Shown here piece by piece: positions 44,631-53,958 of a stretch of 64,000 bases of DNA. The translations under genes were made by a program, and so were the position numbers. The notes below the pieces were generated by a model. It made no database searches. It was not told where the DNA came from and saw only the letters and a program-made list of their open reading frames with translations. Position 1 is the stretch's first letter; each line of letters opens with the position of its first letter. This DNA is from an uncultured Collinsella sp. (lineage in GTDB: Bacteria > Actinomycetota > Coriobacteriia > Coriobacteriales > Coriobacteriaceae), in contig CAKUFD010000004.1 of NCBI GenBank assembly GCA_934647195.1, positions 131,199 to 195,198 of the forward strand. The letters are read 5' to 3'.

Positions 44631-47408
44631 GTGAAAAAGGCCCTCGCAATCTTCAAGCGCGATATCAAGCGATTGCTTTGCAATCCCGTTGCGCTTGTCA
44701 TTACCATCGGTGTCTGCATCATTCCGTCGCTTTACGCGTGGTACAACATCGTTGCCAATTGGGATCCGTATGGGAATACCCAAAACATCAAAATCGCTGT
44801 CGCCAATAACGATAAGGGCACTACCAACGATCTGGTAGGCGAGCTCAATGCGGGCGACGAGGTCATCGGCAGACTCAAGGATAACGACCAGCTGGGTTGG
44901 ACGATCGTGGGCTCCGAAGAGGAGGCTAAGGAGGGCGTCGAGTCGGGGGAGTATTACGCTGCGCTCGTCATCCCATCCGACTTTAGCGAGGGCATGCTGA
45001 GCATGCTTTCGGGCGAGTTCCACCAGCCTAAGCTGACGTACTACGTCAACGAGAAGAAGAGCGCCGTTGCCGTCAAGGTGACCGACACGGGCGCCAATAC
45101 GGTGGAGGAGCAGGTCAACGAGACCTTTGTCTCCACGGTGAGCCAGACGGTGGTGGAGATTGCGCAAAAAGCAGGTGTTGACCTGGAGGCGGGCACGCAG
45201 ACCGCTCAGGACGATCTTGTCTTGACCATTCAAAACGCAAGCGGTTCGGTGCAGAAGGTTCGCGACGCCCTCGACGGCATGGGCGGCACGATCGATACCA
45301 CCAAAGACGCCATTGCTTCGGCGGATGCCGCGCTTGACGGCCTAAATGGGCAGATGCCCTCCCTCAATGATGCTCTCGATCAGGGAAATCAACTCCTCGC
45401 ATCGACGCGCACCTCCGCAGCTAAGCTTCATACCTCGCTGTCCAGCGCGCTTACGCAGGGCAGCACGGGCTTGGCCCAGGCCTCATCAAAGGCGAATGCT
45501 GCCGTAGGCAAGCTCTCGGGCACGGTAATCGCCGCCCAGACCAAGGTCGACCTTGCGCTTTCGGACGTTCAGGGTCTGGTAGATAAGAACAACGCTGCTA
45601 TCGAAGCACTGCGCAGCACGCTGCCCGATGATGCCGAGTTCAACAGTGCCATCGCGCAGATCATCTCTTCGCTGCAGCAGCAAAACGACAATCTGGGCAA
45701 CGTGGTGAGCGGCCTTCAGGCGCAAAGCGATGCCATCAAGACCGATGCCGGCAACCTCGCCACGGCTTCGGATTCCATCAACACGAGTGTGCAAGATGGC
45801 GTGACGGCGCTGGGAAAGATGCAGGAAAGCCTCAACACGGACGTCATTCCGCAGCTCAATTCGGGCCTCGATTCGTTCTCCAATTGCTCGGGTGACCTCA
45901 AAGGCGTCCTCGCCTCGCTTTCTCCCACCATTTCTCAGGCGCGCTCGTCACTCACGCAGCTCTCAGCCCTGCTTGACCAGGCAAAGGCAACGCTTGCCGA
46001 TACGAGCGATCAACTGGCGACGATTCAGCAAAAGCTCGATGTGGCCGCAAACGACGTCGCGGCGCTTCGCAGCTCCGAGGCGGCGGGCCAGCTTGCCGAC
46101 CTGCTCGACGTCAACGTCGATGACATTGCCGATTTCATGACCTCGCCGGTGAAGATCAAGAGCAAAGTAGTGTACCCCGTAGCGAGCTTTGGCTCGGGCA
46201 TCGCGCCGTTCTACACCAACCTCGCCCTGTGGGTGGGCGGATACGTCCTCATCGCTATCTTCAAGCTCGAGGTTGACCGCGAGGGCATTGGCACCTACAC
46301 GGCAAAAGAAGGCTATTTTGGTCGCTGGCTGCTGCTGATGCTTCTGGGCGTTTTACAGGCGATCATCGTATGCGTGGGTGACTTGGTCATTGGCGTGCAG
46401 TGCCTGCATCCGGTGCTGTTTGTCCTTGCGGGCATGTGCATCTCATTTGTCTATGTGAACATCATCTACGCGCTGAGCGTGGCCTTTAAGCATATTGGCA
46501 AGGCCATCGGCGTCATTTTGGTCATCGTGCAGATCCCGGGCTCCTCGGGCATGTATCCCATCGAGATGATGCCGCCGTTTTTTAACTGGTTGCATCCGCT
46601 GCTGCCCTTCACCTACGGCATCAATGCTATGCGCGAGTGCATAGGTGGCGTGTATGGTATGAACTACGCTATCAACCTGGGCGTGCTGCTTATCTATGTT
46701 GCCATCGCTCTGGGGATCGGCGTGTGGCTGCGTCCTTTGCTCCTCAACCTCAACCTGCTGTTCGATCGTCAACTCGCTTCGACCGGCGTGATGATTTGCG
46801 AGAAGGACGACCTGCCGCGCCAGCGTTACTCGTTGCGCACGGCCATGCGCGCCATTCTCGATACCGCCGGGTTCCGCCAGGCTTTGATCGAGCGTGCGGC
46901 ACGTTTTGCCCGCACGTACGGCAGCCGCGTGAAGGCGGGCTTCTTCGCTATCTTTGGCGTGCAGGTTCTGCTCTTCATCCTCACGTCCACGCTCGACCTG
47001 GATAACAACGGGCGCATCTGGATGCTCGTGCTGTGGATCATCAGTGTGATTGTCATCGCTGCCTATCTCATCAATCTCGAGTACGTGCGCGAGAGCCTTA
47101 ATACACAGATGCGCATCTCCGCCCTTTCGGACGAGAATCTGCGTAACGAGATTCGCGAGCACACCTCTGCTATGCCGGGGGTAGCAAAGATGTTTGGCGT
47201 GTCGCCGGCGCCGCAGGCAGCAGCAAAGCCTGGCGAGGAACCTGCTGCCACCGCTGACGATGTCATTGAAGATACCGCTGCCGAGGATGCGCCTCTTGGC
47301 GCACATGCGGAGCCGAACGCGGTGCAAGGTCCGGATGTAACCGCTCCGTTGTTGGGGGCGCACCTCAAACACGATGATTCGAACACGAAGGGCGGTGATG
47401 CCGAATGA
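44631..47408 (+). CDS. YhgE/Pip-family membrane protein (first)
   Basis: A 925-residue membrane protein of the YhgE/Pip (phage infection protein) family, fused to ABC-2-like membrane helices. GTG 44631 gives KKALAIFKRDIKRLLCNP, the normal family start; GTG 44613 is an alternative. One N-terminal helix (about 14-32), then VANWDPYGNTQNIKIAVANNDKG, a long extracellular alpha-helical region (about 170-500, many Ala/Asn/Ser and heptad-like repeats), a membrane block at about 530-720 and two further helices at about 770-815. A Pro/Ala/Glu-rich cytosolic tail ends the protein. The additional helices and tail are absent in the second copy. Function of the family in export or envelope is unsettled. 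Confidence 0.88.
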   Translation: MKKALAIFKRDIKRLLCNPVALVITIGVCIIPSLYAWYNIVANWDPYGNTQNIKIAVANNDKGTTNDLVGELNAGDEVIGRLKDNDQLGWTIVGSEEEAKEGVESGEYYAALVIPSDFSEGMLSMLSGEFHQPKLTYYVNEKKSAVAVKVTDTGANTVEEQVNETFVSTVSQTVVEIAQKAGVDLEAGTQTAQDDLVLTIQNASGSVQKVRDALDGMGGTIDTTKDAIASADAALDGLNGQMPSLNDALDQGNQLLASTRTSAAKLHTSLSSALTQGSTGLAQASSKANAAVGKLSGTVIAAQTKVDLALSDVQGLVDKNNAAIEALRSTLPDDAEFNSAIAQIISSLQQQNDNLGNVVSGLQAQSDAIKTDAGNLATASDSINTSVQDGVTALGKMQESLNTDVIPQLNSGLDSFSNCSGDLKGVLASLSPTISQARSSLTQLSALLDQAKATLADTSDQLATIQQKLDVAANDVAALRSSEAAGQLADLLDVNVDDIADFMTSPVKIKSKVVYPVASFGSGIAPFYTNLALWVGGYVLIAIFKLEVDREGIGTYTAKEGYFGRWLLLMLLGVLQAIIVCVGDLVIGVQCLHPVLFVLAGMCISFVYVNIIYALSVAFKHIGKAIGVILVIVQIPGSSGMYPIEMMPPFFNWLHPLLPFTYGINAMRECIGGVYGMNYAINLGVLLIYVAIALGIGVWLRPLLLNLNLLFDRQLASTGVMICEKDDLPRQRYSLRTAMRAILDTAGFRQALIERAARFARTYGSRVKAGFFAIFGVQVLLFILTSTLDLDNNGRIWMLVLWIISVIVIAAYLINLEYVRESLNTQMRISALSDENLRNEIREHTSAMPGVAKMFGVSPAPQAAAKPGEEPAATADDVIEDTAAEDAPLGAHAEPNAVQGPDVTAPLLGAHLKHDDSNTKGGDAE

Positions 47409-49585
47409 AGAACATCCTGAAGCTTTTTCGCCGCGACTGCGAAAACGTGCTCCATAGCGTTATCGGCATGATCGTTGTCGTGGGCCTTGTTGCGGTTCCC
47501 GCCCTCTACGCATGGTTCAACATTGCGGGTAGCTGGGATCCGTACGGCAATACCGGCAATCTCAAGGTTGCCGTTGCCAATACGGACGAGGGTTACAAGA
47601 GCGACTTGGTGCCCGTCGAGGTGAACATCGGCGATTCGGTGGTCAACTCCTTGCGTGCCAACGACAGCTTTGACTGGACCTTCGTGGACAAGGATGAAGC
47701 AGTCGACGGCGTCAAATCGGGCAAGTACTATGCTGCCGTGGTGATTCCCTCCGATTTCAGCGCCAATATGATGACGCTGTTCTCCACCGAGGTAAAGCAC
47801 TCGGATATCGAGTATTACGAGAACCAGAAGGTCAACGCGATTGCACAGATCGTGACCGAAAAGGGCTCGAGCGCGGTACAAAACCAGATCAACAAGACGT
47901 TTACCGAGACGGTTGGCAATATCGGCTTGGCAACTGCCTCGAGCCTGCTTGAGTTTATGGATAGCGATCAGGTGGCGAACTTCGTGGCGCATCTGTCCAC
48001 CTCGCTGGGCGACGGTGCCAGCGAGTTGACGCGCGCTGGCCAGTCGGTATCCTCGCTTTCGGACGTCCTTGCGTCTTCTTCCGGCCTGCTCGCCAGCGCC
48101 GGCTCCTCGCTGTCGCAGAACTCGAGTACGTCGGATGCTGCAAGCCAGCTGCTCACGGATGCCCAAAACGGGCTCGGCGACATCAAGTCCGCGCTTTCGG
48201 GGGCGACGTCTTCCATCAATCAGGCGCTGCAGGATAGCGCTGGCAGCTTTGATGCTGTGTCGAGCGCGGTGGACCAGGCGTTTACCGACGCAGGCAACCA
48301 TGTGGACCTTACCGTGGGTCAGCTCAACGATATTGCCGACAATTTGAGCTCACATGCCGAGGAAATCCGCGGTATTCAACAGGAGATTTTGGACCTAAAG
48401 ACCAAGTTTCCGCAGGTTTCTGCCCAGCTTGACCAGGTTGCTGCGAGTGTGGGCAAGCTTGCCGATTCGTACGACACGCTGTCGAGCGGCATCTCGGATG
48501 CGGCCTCCAAGCTTTCGTCCGGTGCGGCCGACTTCGCTGCGACCAAAAAAGAGGTCACCGATCTGATTGCACAGGTTAAGTCGGGTATCAGCGGCGTGAA
48601 GGGCGACTACGAGGACAATCTGAAGGGCCAGGCCTCTCAGCTGCAGTCTACTATCTCGGGCATTGCGGATTCGAGTGCCGATATCTCGAAGAACCTTGAT
48701 GACACGGTGTCGTCGCTTTCTGCTGCTGCCACTTCGCTGAGTGGTAACCTCGACGACCTCAACGGCGTCTTAAGTGACACGTCAACGGCGCTCACCAATG
48801 CGGGCAAGGATCTTACCGCCATCAAGGACAAGCTCGATACCGCGGTTGCCAACAACGACCTCGAGTCCATTCGCTCGATTATCGGCGATGATCCCGAGGG
48901 CCTAGCCGATGCCCTTGCGGCACCGGTGGGAATCGACCGCAAAGCTATCTATCCCATCAAGAACTACGGCAGCTCCATGGCGCCGTTCTACACAATCCTC
49001 TCGCTGTGGGTGGGAAGCATCGTTCTTGCCGCCATGATGAAGGTCTCGGTGGACGATAAGCTGCTCAACGAGCTCAAGCCGTTCCGCCTGCACGAGATCT
49101 ATCTGGGTCGCTACATGCTCTTTGGCATGCTTGCGCTGTGTCAGGCGACGCTCGTGTGCTTGGGCGACATCCTGTTCTTCCGCATCCAGTGCATCCATCC
49201 GTTCCAGTTCATCTTGACGGCATGGATTGCGAGCCTGGTGTTCTCTAACATCATCTACACGTTCACCGTGTCGTTTGGCGATATCGGCAAGGCGCTTGCG
49301 GTGGTTTTGCTGGTCATGCAGGTAGGTGGCTCGGGCGGCACGTTCCCTATCGAGATGACGGCGCCGTTCTTCCAGGCGGTCTATCCGTTCCTGCCCTTCA
49401 CGCACGGCATCGCGGCGATGCACGCGGCCATCGCGGGCTCGTATGGGGCAGAAGTTTGGATTGAGATGGGCATCCTTGCTCTGTACTTGCTGCCGTCCTT
49501 GGCACTCGGCCTGCTGTTCCGACGTCCGGTGATCCGTGCGAACAACTGGATTATCGAGAAGCTCGAGGAGACGAAGCTCATGTAG
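47405..49585 (+). CDS. YhgE/Pip-family membrane protein (second)
   Basis: A 726-residue paralogue overlapping the first by four bases (ATGA). It starts MKNILKLFRRDCENVLHSV, has the same motif after helix 1 (AGSWDPYGNTGNLKVAVANTDEG), a long extracellular helical region, and a C-terminal block of about five helices at 530-710 (GGSGGTFPIEMTAPFFQAVYPFLPFTHGIAAMHA). Tandem, translationally coupled paralogues suggest a heteromeric complex. A role in export or phage adsorption is known for relatives, but not demonstrated here. Confidence 0.88.
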   Translation: MKNILKLFRRDCENVLHSVIGMIVVVGLVAVPALYAWFNIAGSWDPYGNTGNLKVAVANTDEGYKSDLVPVEVNIGDSVVNSLRANDSFDWTFVDKDEAVDGVKSGKYYAAVVIPSDFSANMMTLFSTEVKHSDIEYYENQKVNAIAQIVTEKGSSAVQNQINKTFTETVGNIGLATASSLLEFMDSDQVANFVAHLSTSLGDGASELTRAGQSVSSLSDVLASSSGLLASAGSSLSQNSSTSDAASQLLTDAQNGLGDIKSALSGATSSINQALQDSAGSFDAVSSAVDQAFTDAGNHVDLTVGQLNDIADNLSSHAEEIRGIQQEILDLKTKFPQVSAQLDQVAASVGKLADSYDTLSSGISDAASKLSSGAADFAATKKEVTDLIAQVKSGISGVKGDYEDNLKGQASQLQSTISGIADSSADISKNLDDTVSSLSAAATSLSGNLDDLNGVLSDTSTALTNAGKDLTAIKDKLDTAVANNDLESIRSIIGDDPEGLADALAAPVGIDRKAIYPIKNYGSSMAPFYTILSLWVGSIVLAAMMKVSVDDKLLNELKPFRLHEIYLGRYMLFGMLALCQATLVCLGDILFFRIQCIHPFQFILTAWIASLVFSNIIYTFTVSFGDIGKALAVVLLVMQVGGSGGTFPIEMTAPFFQAVYPFLPFTHGIAAMHAAIAGSYGAEVWIEMGILALYLLPSLALGLLFRRPVIRANNWIIEKLEETKLM

Positions 49586-49718
49586 CCTCCGCACGCTTCG
49601 CGCTTAGGTTCGGTGCTTCTGTAGATGCGCGAGCCAAAGCGCGTGCGGTGCGGTATACAATAGCGGCAACTCGATGGTGGCTATGTCTTTGGCCCATATA
49701 AGATTGGCAGGTGTCATG

Positions 49719-50381
49719 ATGACCGAAGAAAAGCTGAACGTACAGGTACAGGTCGCGCAGGATGAGATTGCGCGTTTGCGCGAGACGTTTGGTCCGGCTT
49801 ATGCCAAATTGGGCGAGGCGCTGTACCCCGCTGCTCGTGAAACCGAGCTTGCCACTCGTTTTGCCGACGAGTTTGCCGAGGTAGATGCCATTGCGACAGC
49901 AATTGACGAGCAGAATGCGGCGATTGAGGCAGCTCGTGCCGAGTATGAGGCCGAACAGGCTCGTATTGCCGAGGAGGAGGCTGCGCGTGCTGCAGAGGAA
50001 GCCGCACGTGCCGAGGCCGAGGCTGCCACTGCCGCTGCAGAAGCTGCGGCCGCTGCAGAAGCCGCTGCCGCCGAAGTCGACGTCGAAGCCGAAGTGCAGG
50101 CAGAGCCTGCCGACGAGTCCACTGTCGAGCCCGTAGCCGTGCCCGAGCCCATTGCGGAACCGCTTGTCACGCCCGAGCCTGCGGCCGCTCCTACTCCTGT
50201 GGAGGTGCGCACCTGCCCCAAGTGCGGCACGACCCTCCAGCCCACCGACAAGTTCTGCGCTGGATGCGGAAGCAAGGTCGCAGACCTCTTTGCCCCTGCA
50301 GCTCCGCATTGCCCGAGCTGCGGCAAGGAAGTCGATGAATCCATGAACTTCTGCATCTACTGCGGCACTCCGCTCAAGTAG
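49719..50381 (+). CDS. Double zinc-ribbon protein with Ala/Glu-rich coiled coil
   Basis: A 220-residue cytosolic protein. An N-terminal helical part (MTEEKLNVQVQVAQDEIARL) passes into an Ala/Glu-rich segment (about 60-130) predicted as long helix, a Pro/Glu/Val linker, then two zinc ribbons: CPKCG...CAGCG (about 169-191) and CPSCG...CIYCG (about 198-218). Starts at 49716 and 49719 are both possible; the ribosome site AGGTG suits 49719 slightly better. Function unknown; relatives are generic zinc-ribbon proteins. A strong terminator follows at 50444. Confidence 0.8.
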   Translation: MTEEKLNVQVQVAQDEIARLRETFGPAYAKLGEALYPAARETELATRFADEFAEVDAIATAIDEQNAAIEAARAEYEAEQARIAEEEAARAAEEAARAEAEAATAAAEAAAAAEAAAAEVDVEAEVQAEPADESTVEPVAVPEPIAEPLVTPEPAAAPTPVEVRTCPKCGTTLQPTDKFCAGCGSKVADLFAPAAPHCPSCGKEVDESMNFCIYCGTPLK

Positions 50382-50443
50382 CTCCTTGCAGCGGGTTTCC
50401 CTTGTGCAGACCTGTTGCATGCGGGCCCAAAAGCGTTGGCATG

Positions 50444-50479
50444 CGCCCGTCATTCCGCATGGAGTGGCGGGCGTTTTTT
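50444..50479 (+). terminator. Terminator after the zinc-ribbon gene
   Basis: A 13-bp stem with two G-T pairs (50444-50456 with 50461-50473), GCAT loop, followed by TTTTTT. Confidence 0.88.
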
Positions 50480-50607
50480 GTTGCGCAGCGGCTGCGCTGA
50501 ACATGCCGTTGGTGGATTGCTGAGCCTCATGGGATCATCGTACGGGCGATTCTCGTATACTCAAACGTTAAGCAACACATGTATCCAAATGATGCAGGGG
50601 AGTTACC

Positions 50608-51951
50608 ATGGCAGCAAAGCAGCAGCGCATGTTTGCGTTCATCAACGCGACGATTCTCGATGGCACGCGCGATATGGAGCCGCAGCGCGGTATGTCCGTG
50701 CTTGTCGACAAGGGCCGCATCGTGCGCATCGAGCCTGCGGCGACGGCTCAGTTGCCCGCCGAGGCCAAGGTAATCGATCTGCATGATTCCTACCTGCTGC
50801 CGGGTCTCATCAACATGCATGTCCATTTTTGCGGTTCGGGCAAGCCGGTATCGGCGGGAAACGCCGGCGACCTCATGCGCCGCTTGGATAATGTTCCCGG
50901 TCGCATGATCGTGCGCCATATCCTCAAGGGCTCGGCGCAACAGCAGCTCGCAAGTGGTGTGACCACCGTACGTGGTGCGGGCGACCCCCTGTATGCCGAT
51001 ATCGCCGTGCGCGATGCTATCAATGCCGGGCGCTATCTGGGCCCGCGCATCGTGGCTCCGGGTACGGGTATCACGGTGCCCAATGGCCATGGCGCAGGTC
51101 TTTTTGCTCAAGTGGCCACCACGTCTCAAGAGGCGAGTGATTACGTATGCGACCTGGCACAGCGCGGTGCCGACGCCATCAAGCTCTTTGTGACGGGTGG
51201 TGTCTTTGATGCCGAGGTCCCCGGCGAGCCAGGCGTGCTACGCATGTCGCTCGAGGTTGCTCGCGCGGCGTGCAAAACAGCCCATGATTTGGAGCTCCCC
51301 GTCATGGCGCATGTCGAGAGCACCGAGGGCGTAAAGGTCGCCCTGCAGGCAGGCGTGGATACCGTCGAGCATGGCGCTCCCATGACCGATGAGGTGCGTG
51401 AGCTCTTCCGCGGTGCGGCGGGAACACAGCTTCCCGGGCGTCCTGCGTCGCTTACCTGCACCATCTCGCCGGCCTTGCCGTTCGTGCTGCTCGACCCCAA
51501 GAAAACGGCGTCGACGGAGGTTCAGAAGCTCAACGGCGACATCGTGTGCGAGGGGATCATCAAATGCGCGCGCGAGGCGCTTGACGCGGGCATCCCCGTT
51601 GGCTTGGGAACAGATTCGAGCTGCCCCTATGTCACGCAGTACGATATGTGGCGCGAGGTTGCCTATTTTGCCAAGTACGTGGGCGTGTCCACAACGTTTG
51701 CCTTGCATACCGCCACGCAGGTCAACGCGGAGCTTTTGGGATTGGGTGCGGAGACGGGAACCATCGAGGTGGGCAAGGCTGCCGATATCATCGTCTGTCG
51801 TAACAACCCGCTGGAAGGCCTTTCGCGCCTAAGCCACCTTGAGCATGTGATGTGCCGTGGCGTGCTGGCCGATACCCTCAAGGTCAAGCATATGCCGCAG
51901 CTCGACGAAGATCTGGACTGGATTATGGCCCAGCCGTTTGCGGCTCGATAA
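50608..51951 (+). CDS. Amidohydrolase (imidazolonepropionase/prolidase-like)
   Basis: A 447-residue metal-dependent amidohydrolase. Metal-site elements appear in order: INMHVHFCG (HxH), carbamylated-Lys position IKLFVTGG, PVMAHVES, VEHGAPM and GLGTDSS. The N- and C-terminal parts form the usual small beta-sandwich (FINATILDGTRDMEPQRGMSVLVDKGRIV and EVGKAADIIVCRNNPLEG). Substrate not determinable; family members act on peptides or cyclic amides. No signal peptide. GGGGAGTTACC precedes the ATG. Convergent with the Nudix-Vsr gene, with 18 bases between. Confidence 0.87.
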   Translation: MAAKQQRMFAFINATILDGTRDMEPQRGMSVLVDKGRIVRIEPAATAQLPAEAKVIDLHDSYLLPGLINMHVHFCGSGKPVSAGNAGDLMRRLDNVPGRMIVRHILKGSAQQQLASGVTTVRGAGDPLYADIAVRDAINAGRYLGPRIVAPGTGITVPNGHGAGLFAQVATTSQEASDYVCDLAQRGADAIKLFVTGGVFDAEVPGEPGVLRMSLEVARAACKTAHDLELPVMAHVESTEGVKVALQAGVDTVEHGAPMTDEVRELFRGAAGTQLPGRPASLTCTISPALPFVLLDPKKTASTEVQKLNGDIVCEGIIKCAREALDAGIPVGLGTDSSCPYVTQYDMWREVAYFAKYVGVSTTFALHTATQVNAELLGLGAETGTIEVGKAADIIVCRNNPLEGLSRLSHLEHVMCRGVLADTLKVKHMPQLDEDLDWIMAQPFAAR

Positions 51952-51969
51952 CGCGGGGCTTGCCTTTAA

Positions 51970-52932
51970 TTACTTTGCCGAACGAACGGTGTCGATAACA
52001 CGCTCCATCGTCTGGTCGATGCGATTGCGCTTGAGCTCGCATTCCCAGATGACGATACTCGTCCAGCCGGCTTCGGCGAGTTCTGTCTGCGCCTTGGCAT
52101 CGCGCGCAACATTGCGTGCGAACTTAGCCTCCCAAAACTCGACGTTTCGCTTGGGTACGCTGGGGCTGCAATGCGGGCAGCGGTGCCAAAAGCAGCCGTT
52201 GACAAAGATGGCGATCTTGCGGCCGGGGAAGGCGATGTCCGGCCTGCCGGGAGCTTTGCTCCATTGCAGGCGATAGCCTGTGAGACCCGCTTGGCGCAGG
52301 CGTTGTCGCACGAGCATCTCAGGCTTGGTATTGGCGCGCTTGTTGCCCTGCATGGACTTTTTGATGGCGGCGCGTCGGCGTACGAGCTCGGTTTCGCTTG
52401 CAGAAAGCCCTTCCGTATCCAAGGTGTCCACCAGGCTTTTCTTGGTGCGTTTTTTGGCGGATGAACGTCGCTTGACGATGGGCGGCTCCTCGGTCGCATC
52501 TGGGGCTTCACGGGCGTCATCGGTTTCCTCTGCAGCTGCGATAAGCGCGCGAACGAGTTCGACATCGGCCGGCATCCACGTGAGGTCTGCAAGGGAGCGT
52601 TGCGGTACCCAGCGGATGGCTTTTTGCTGATCGGCGGCGGAGACCTTTCCGCGTGCGATATCGCAAAAGAAGCATTCCATAGACAGATGGAACGCCTCAT
52701 AGTCATATTCAACCGTGTAAAAAGCGCGCAGGTTGTGCACCTCGACGCAGAGCTCTTCTTGCAGCTCGCGAATGCATGCGTCGTAGGCGGTCTCTCCGCG
52801 CTGGACCTTACCGCCGGGAAACTCCCAAAGGCCTTGCATATCGCCGTAGCCGCGCTGGACGGCAAGCACCGAGTTGTCCTGGGGATTGCGAATGATGCCG
52901 GCGGCTACGTGCACGGTCTTCACGAACGGCAT
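51970..52932 (-). CDS. Nudix hydrolase fused to Vsr-type mismatch endonuclease
   Basis: A 320-residue two-domain protein. Residues 1-130 are MutT-like: HVAAGIIRN, then the Nudix box from Gly41 (GKVQRGETAYDACIRELQEE) with intact Glu47 and REXXEE; the usual Gly near the end is Cys62. A charged linker (about 135-195) joins a Vsr fold: ANTKPEMLVRQRLR, GRPDIAF with Asp232, VNGCFWHRCPHC and VIWEC, giving zinc ligands Cys247, His250, Cys252, Cys255 or Cys298. E. coli catalytic His64 is Asn245 here. ATG at 52932 is one base from AAGGAG; GTG 52923 has better spacing. No cytosine methyltransferase gene is in the window. Confidence 0.85.
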   Translation of the reverse strand: MPFVKTVHVAAGIIRNPQDNSVLAVQRGYGDMQGLWEFPGGKVQRGETAYDACIRELQEELCVEVHNLRAFYTVEYDYEAFHLSMECFFCDIARGKVSAADQQKAIRWVPQRSLADLTWMPADVELVRALIAAAEETDDAREAPDATEEPPIVKRRSSAKKRTKKSLVDTLDTEGLSASETELVRRRAAIKKSMQGNKRANTKPEMLVRQRLRQAGLTGYRLQWSKAPGRPDIAFPGRKIAIFVNGCFWHRCPHCSPSVPKRNVEFWEAKFARNVARDAKAQTELAEAGWTSIVIWECELKRNRIDQTMERVIDTVRSAK

Positions 52933-53145
52933 TCTCCTTTATGTGGCGTTGATTGAGTTCGATGCGGTAATTTTCCACCCGAAGGGGCATGCATGCAAGC
53001 GAGCGCGCCATGCTGCCTTACAAAAGTGCAAGAGCCCTGTAAGTCAAATCGATGGCGCCGCGCTCCTTAAGAAACGACTATAGATAGCGAGCATATGCCC
53101 TGTCTCTTGTTTTACGATGAAAGCCGATTCTAAGGAGTGGATACG

Positions 53146-53958
53146 ATGTCCCCAGTGTTTTCGACGCGGGCGAACAGCGTACGCGTTGGTGTGCCGCCCG
53201 TTTTGGAAGTAAACCATATTGAAAAGGTGTACGGTTCTCGTGTCATTGCGACGCGTGCGCTCAACGATGTCTCCTTTACCGTGGAAACGGGTGAATTCGT
53301 GGGCATCATGGGCGCTTCGGGATCCGGTAAATCGACGCTGCTCAACTGCGTTTCCACCATCGATGCCGTGACGAGCGGCAGTATCTATGTGGATGGGCAA
53401 GACGTTACGAAGATCAAGAGCGCAAAGCTTGCAAAGTTTCGCCGCGAGCAATTGGGCTTTATCTTCCAAGATTCAAACTTGTTGGACACTCTTACCGCGC
53501 GCGAGAACATTGCACTGCCTCTCACAATCGGGCGTCTTTCATCCGATGAAACGCTTACGCGTGTTCAGGAGATGGCGGTACGCCTCAATATCTCCGATGT
53601 ACTGGATAAGTATCCCTTCCAGCTCTCTGGCGGTCAGCAACAGCGCGTGGCTGCGGCGCGTGCCCTGGTGACGAACCCCAAGTTGGTCATGGCCGACGAG
53701 CCCACCGGAGCCCTCGACTCCAAGAATGCCCGCATGCTGTTGGAGAACTTCGAGAACCTCAATCGCACCTACAATGCAACGGTGCTTATGGTGACGCACG
53801 ATGGCTATGCGGCGAGCTACACCAATCGCGTACTGTTCATCCGTGACGGCCGTATCTTTACCGAGCTGCGTCGTGGCGACGAGTCGCGCCAGGCGTTTTT
53901 CAACCAGATCATGGACGTAGTTGCCATTATGGGTGGCGAGGTGTCCGATGCTTTGTAA
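53146..53958 (+). CDS. BceA-type ABC transporter ATPase
   Basis: A 270-residue ATPase of the MacB/BceA type. ATG 53146 follows AAGGAG at 53132-53137; GTG 53137 overlaps the ribosome site. Walker A GASGSGKST, Q-loop FIFQDSNLLDTL, signature LSGGQQQR, Walker B LVMADEPTGALDS and H-loop are intact. It overlaps the permease by 11 bases. BceAB-type transporters confer resistance to cell-wall-acting peptides or sense them, but no adjacent BceRS pair is present. Confidence 0.9.
   Translation: MSPVFSTRANSVRVGVPPVLEVNHIEKVYGSRVIATRALNDVSFTVETGEFVGIMGASGSGKSTLLNCVSTIDAVTSGSIYVDGQDVTKIKSAKLAKFRREQLGFIFQDSNLLDTLTARENIALPLTIGRLSSDETLTRVQEMAVRLNISDVLDKYPFQLSGGQQQRVAAARALVTNPKLVMADEPTGALDSKNARMLLENFENLNRTYNATVLMVTHDGYAASYTNRVLFIRDGRIFTELRRGDESRQAFFNQIMDVVAIMGGEVSDAL

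Noticed and set aside
52933..53145. Promoter pair between the Nudix-Vsr gene and the BceA-type gene
   Set aside because: TATAGA near 53079 resembles a -10 box, but no suitable -35 lies 15-19 bases upstream, so I do not report it.
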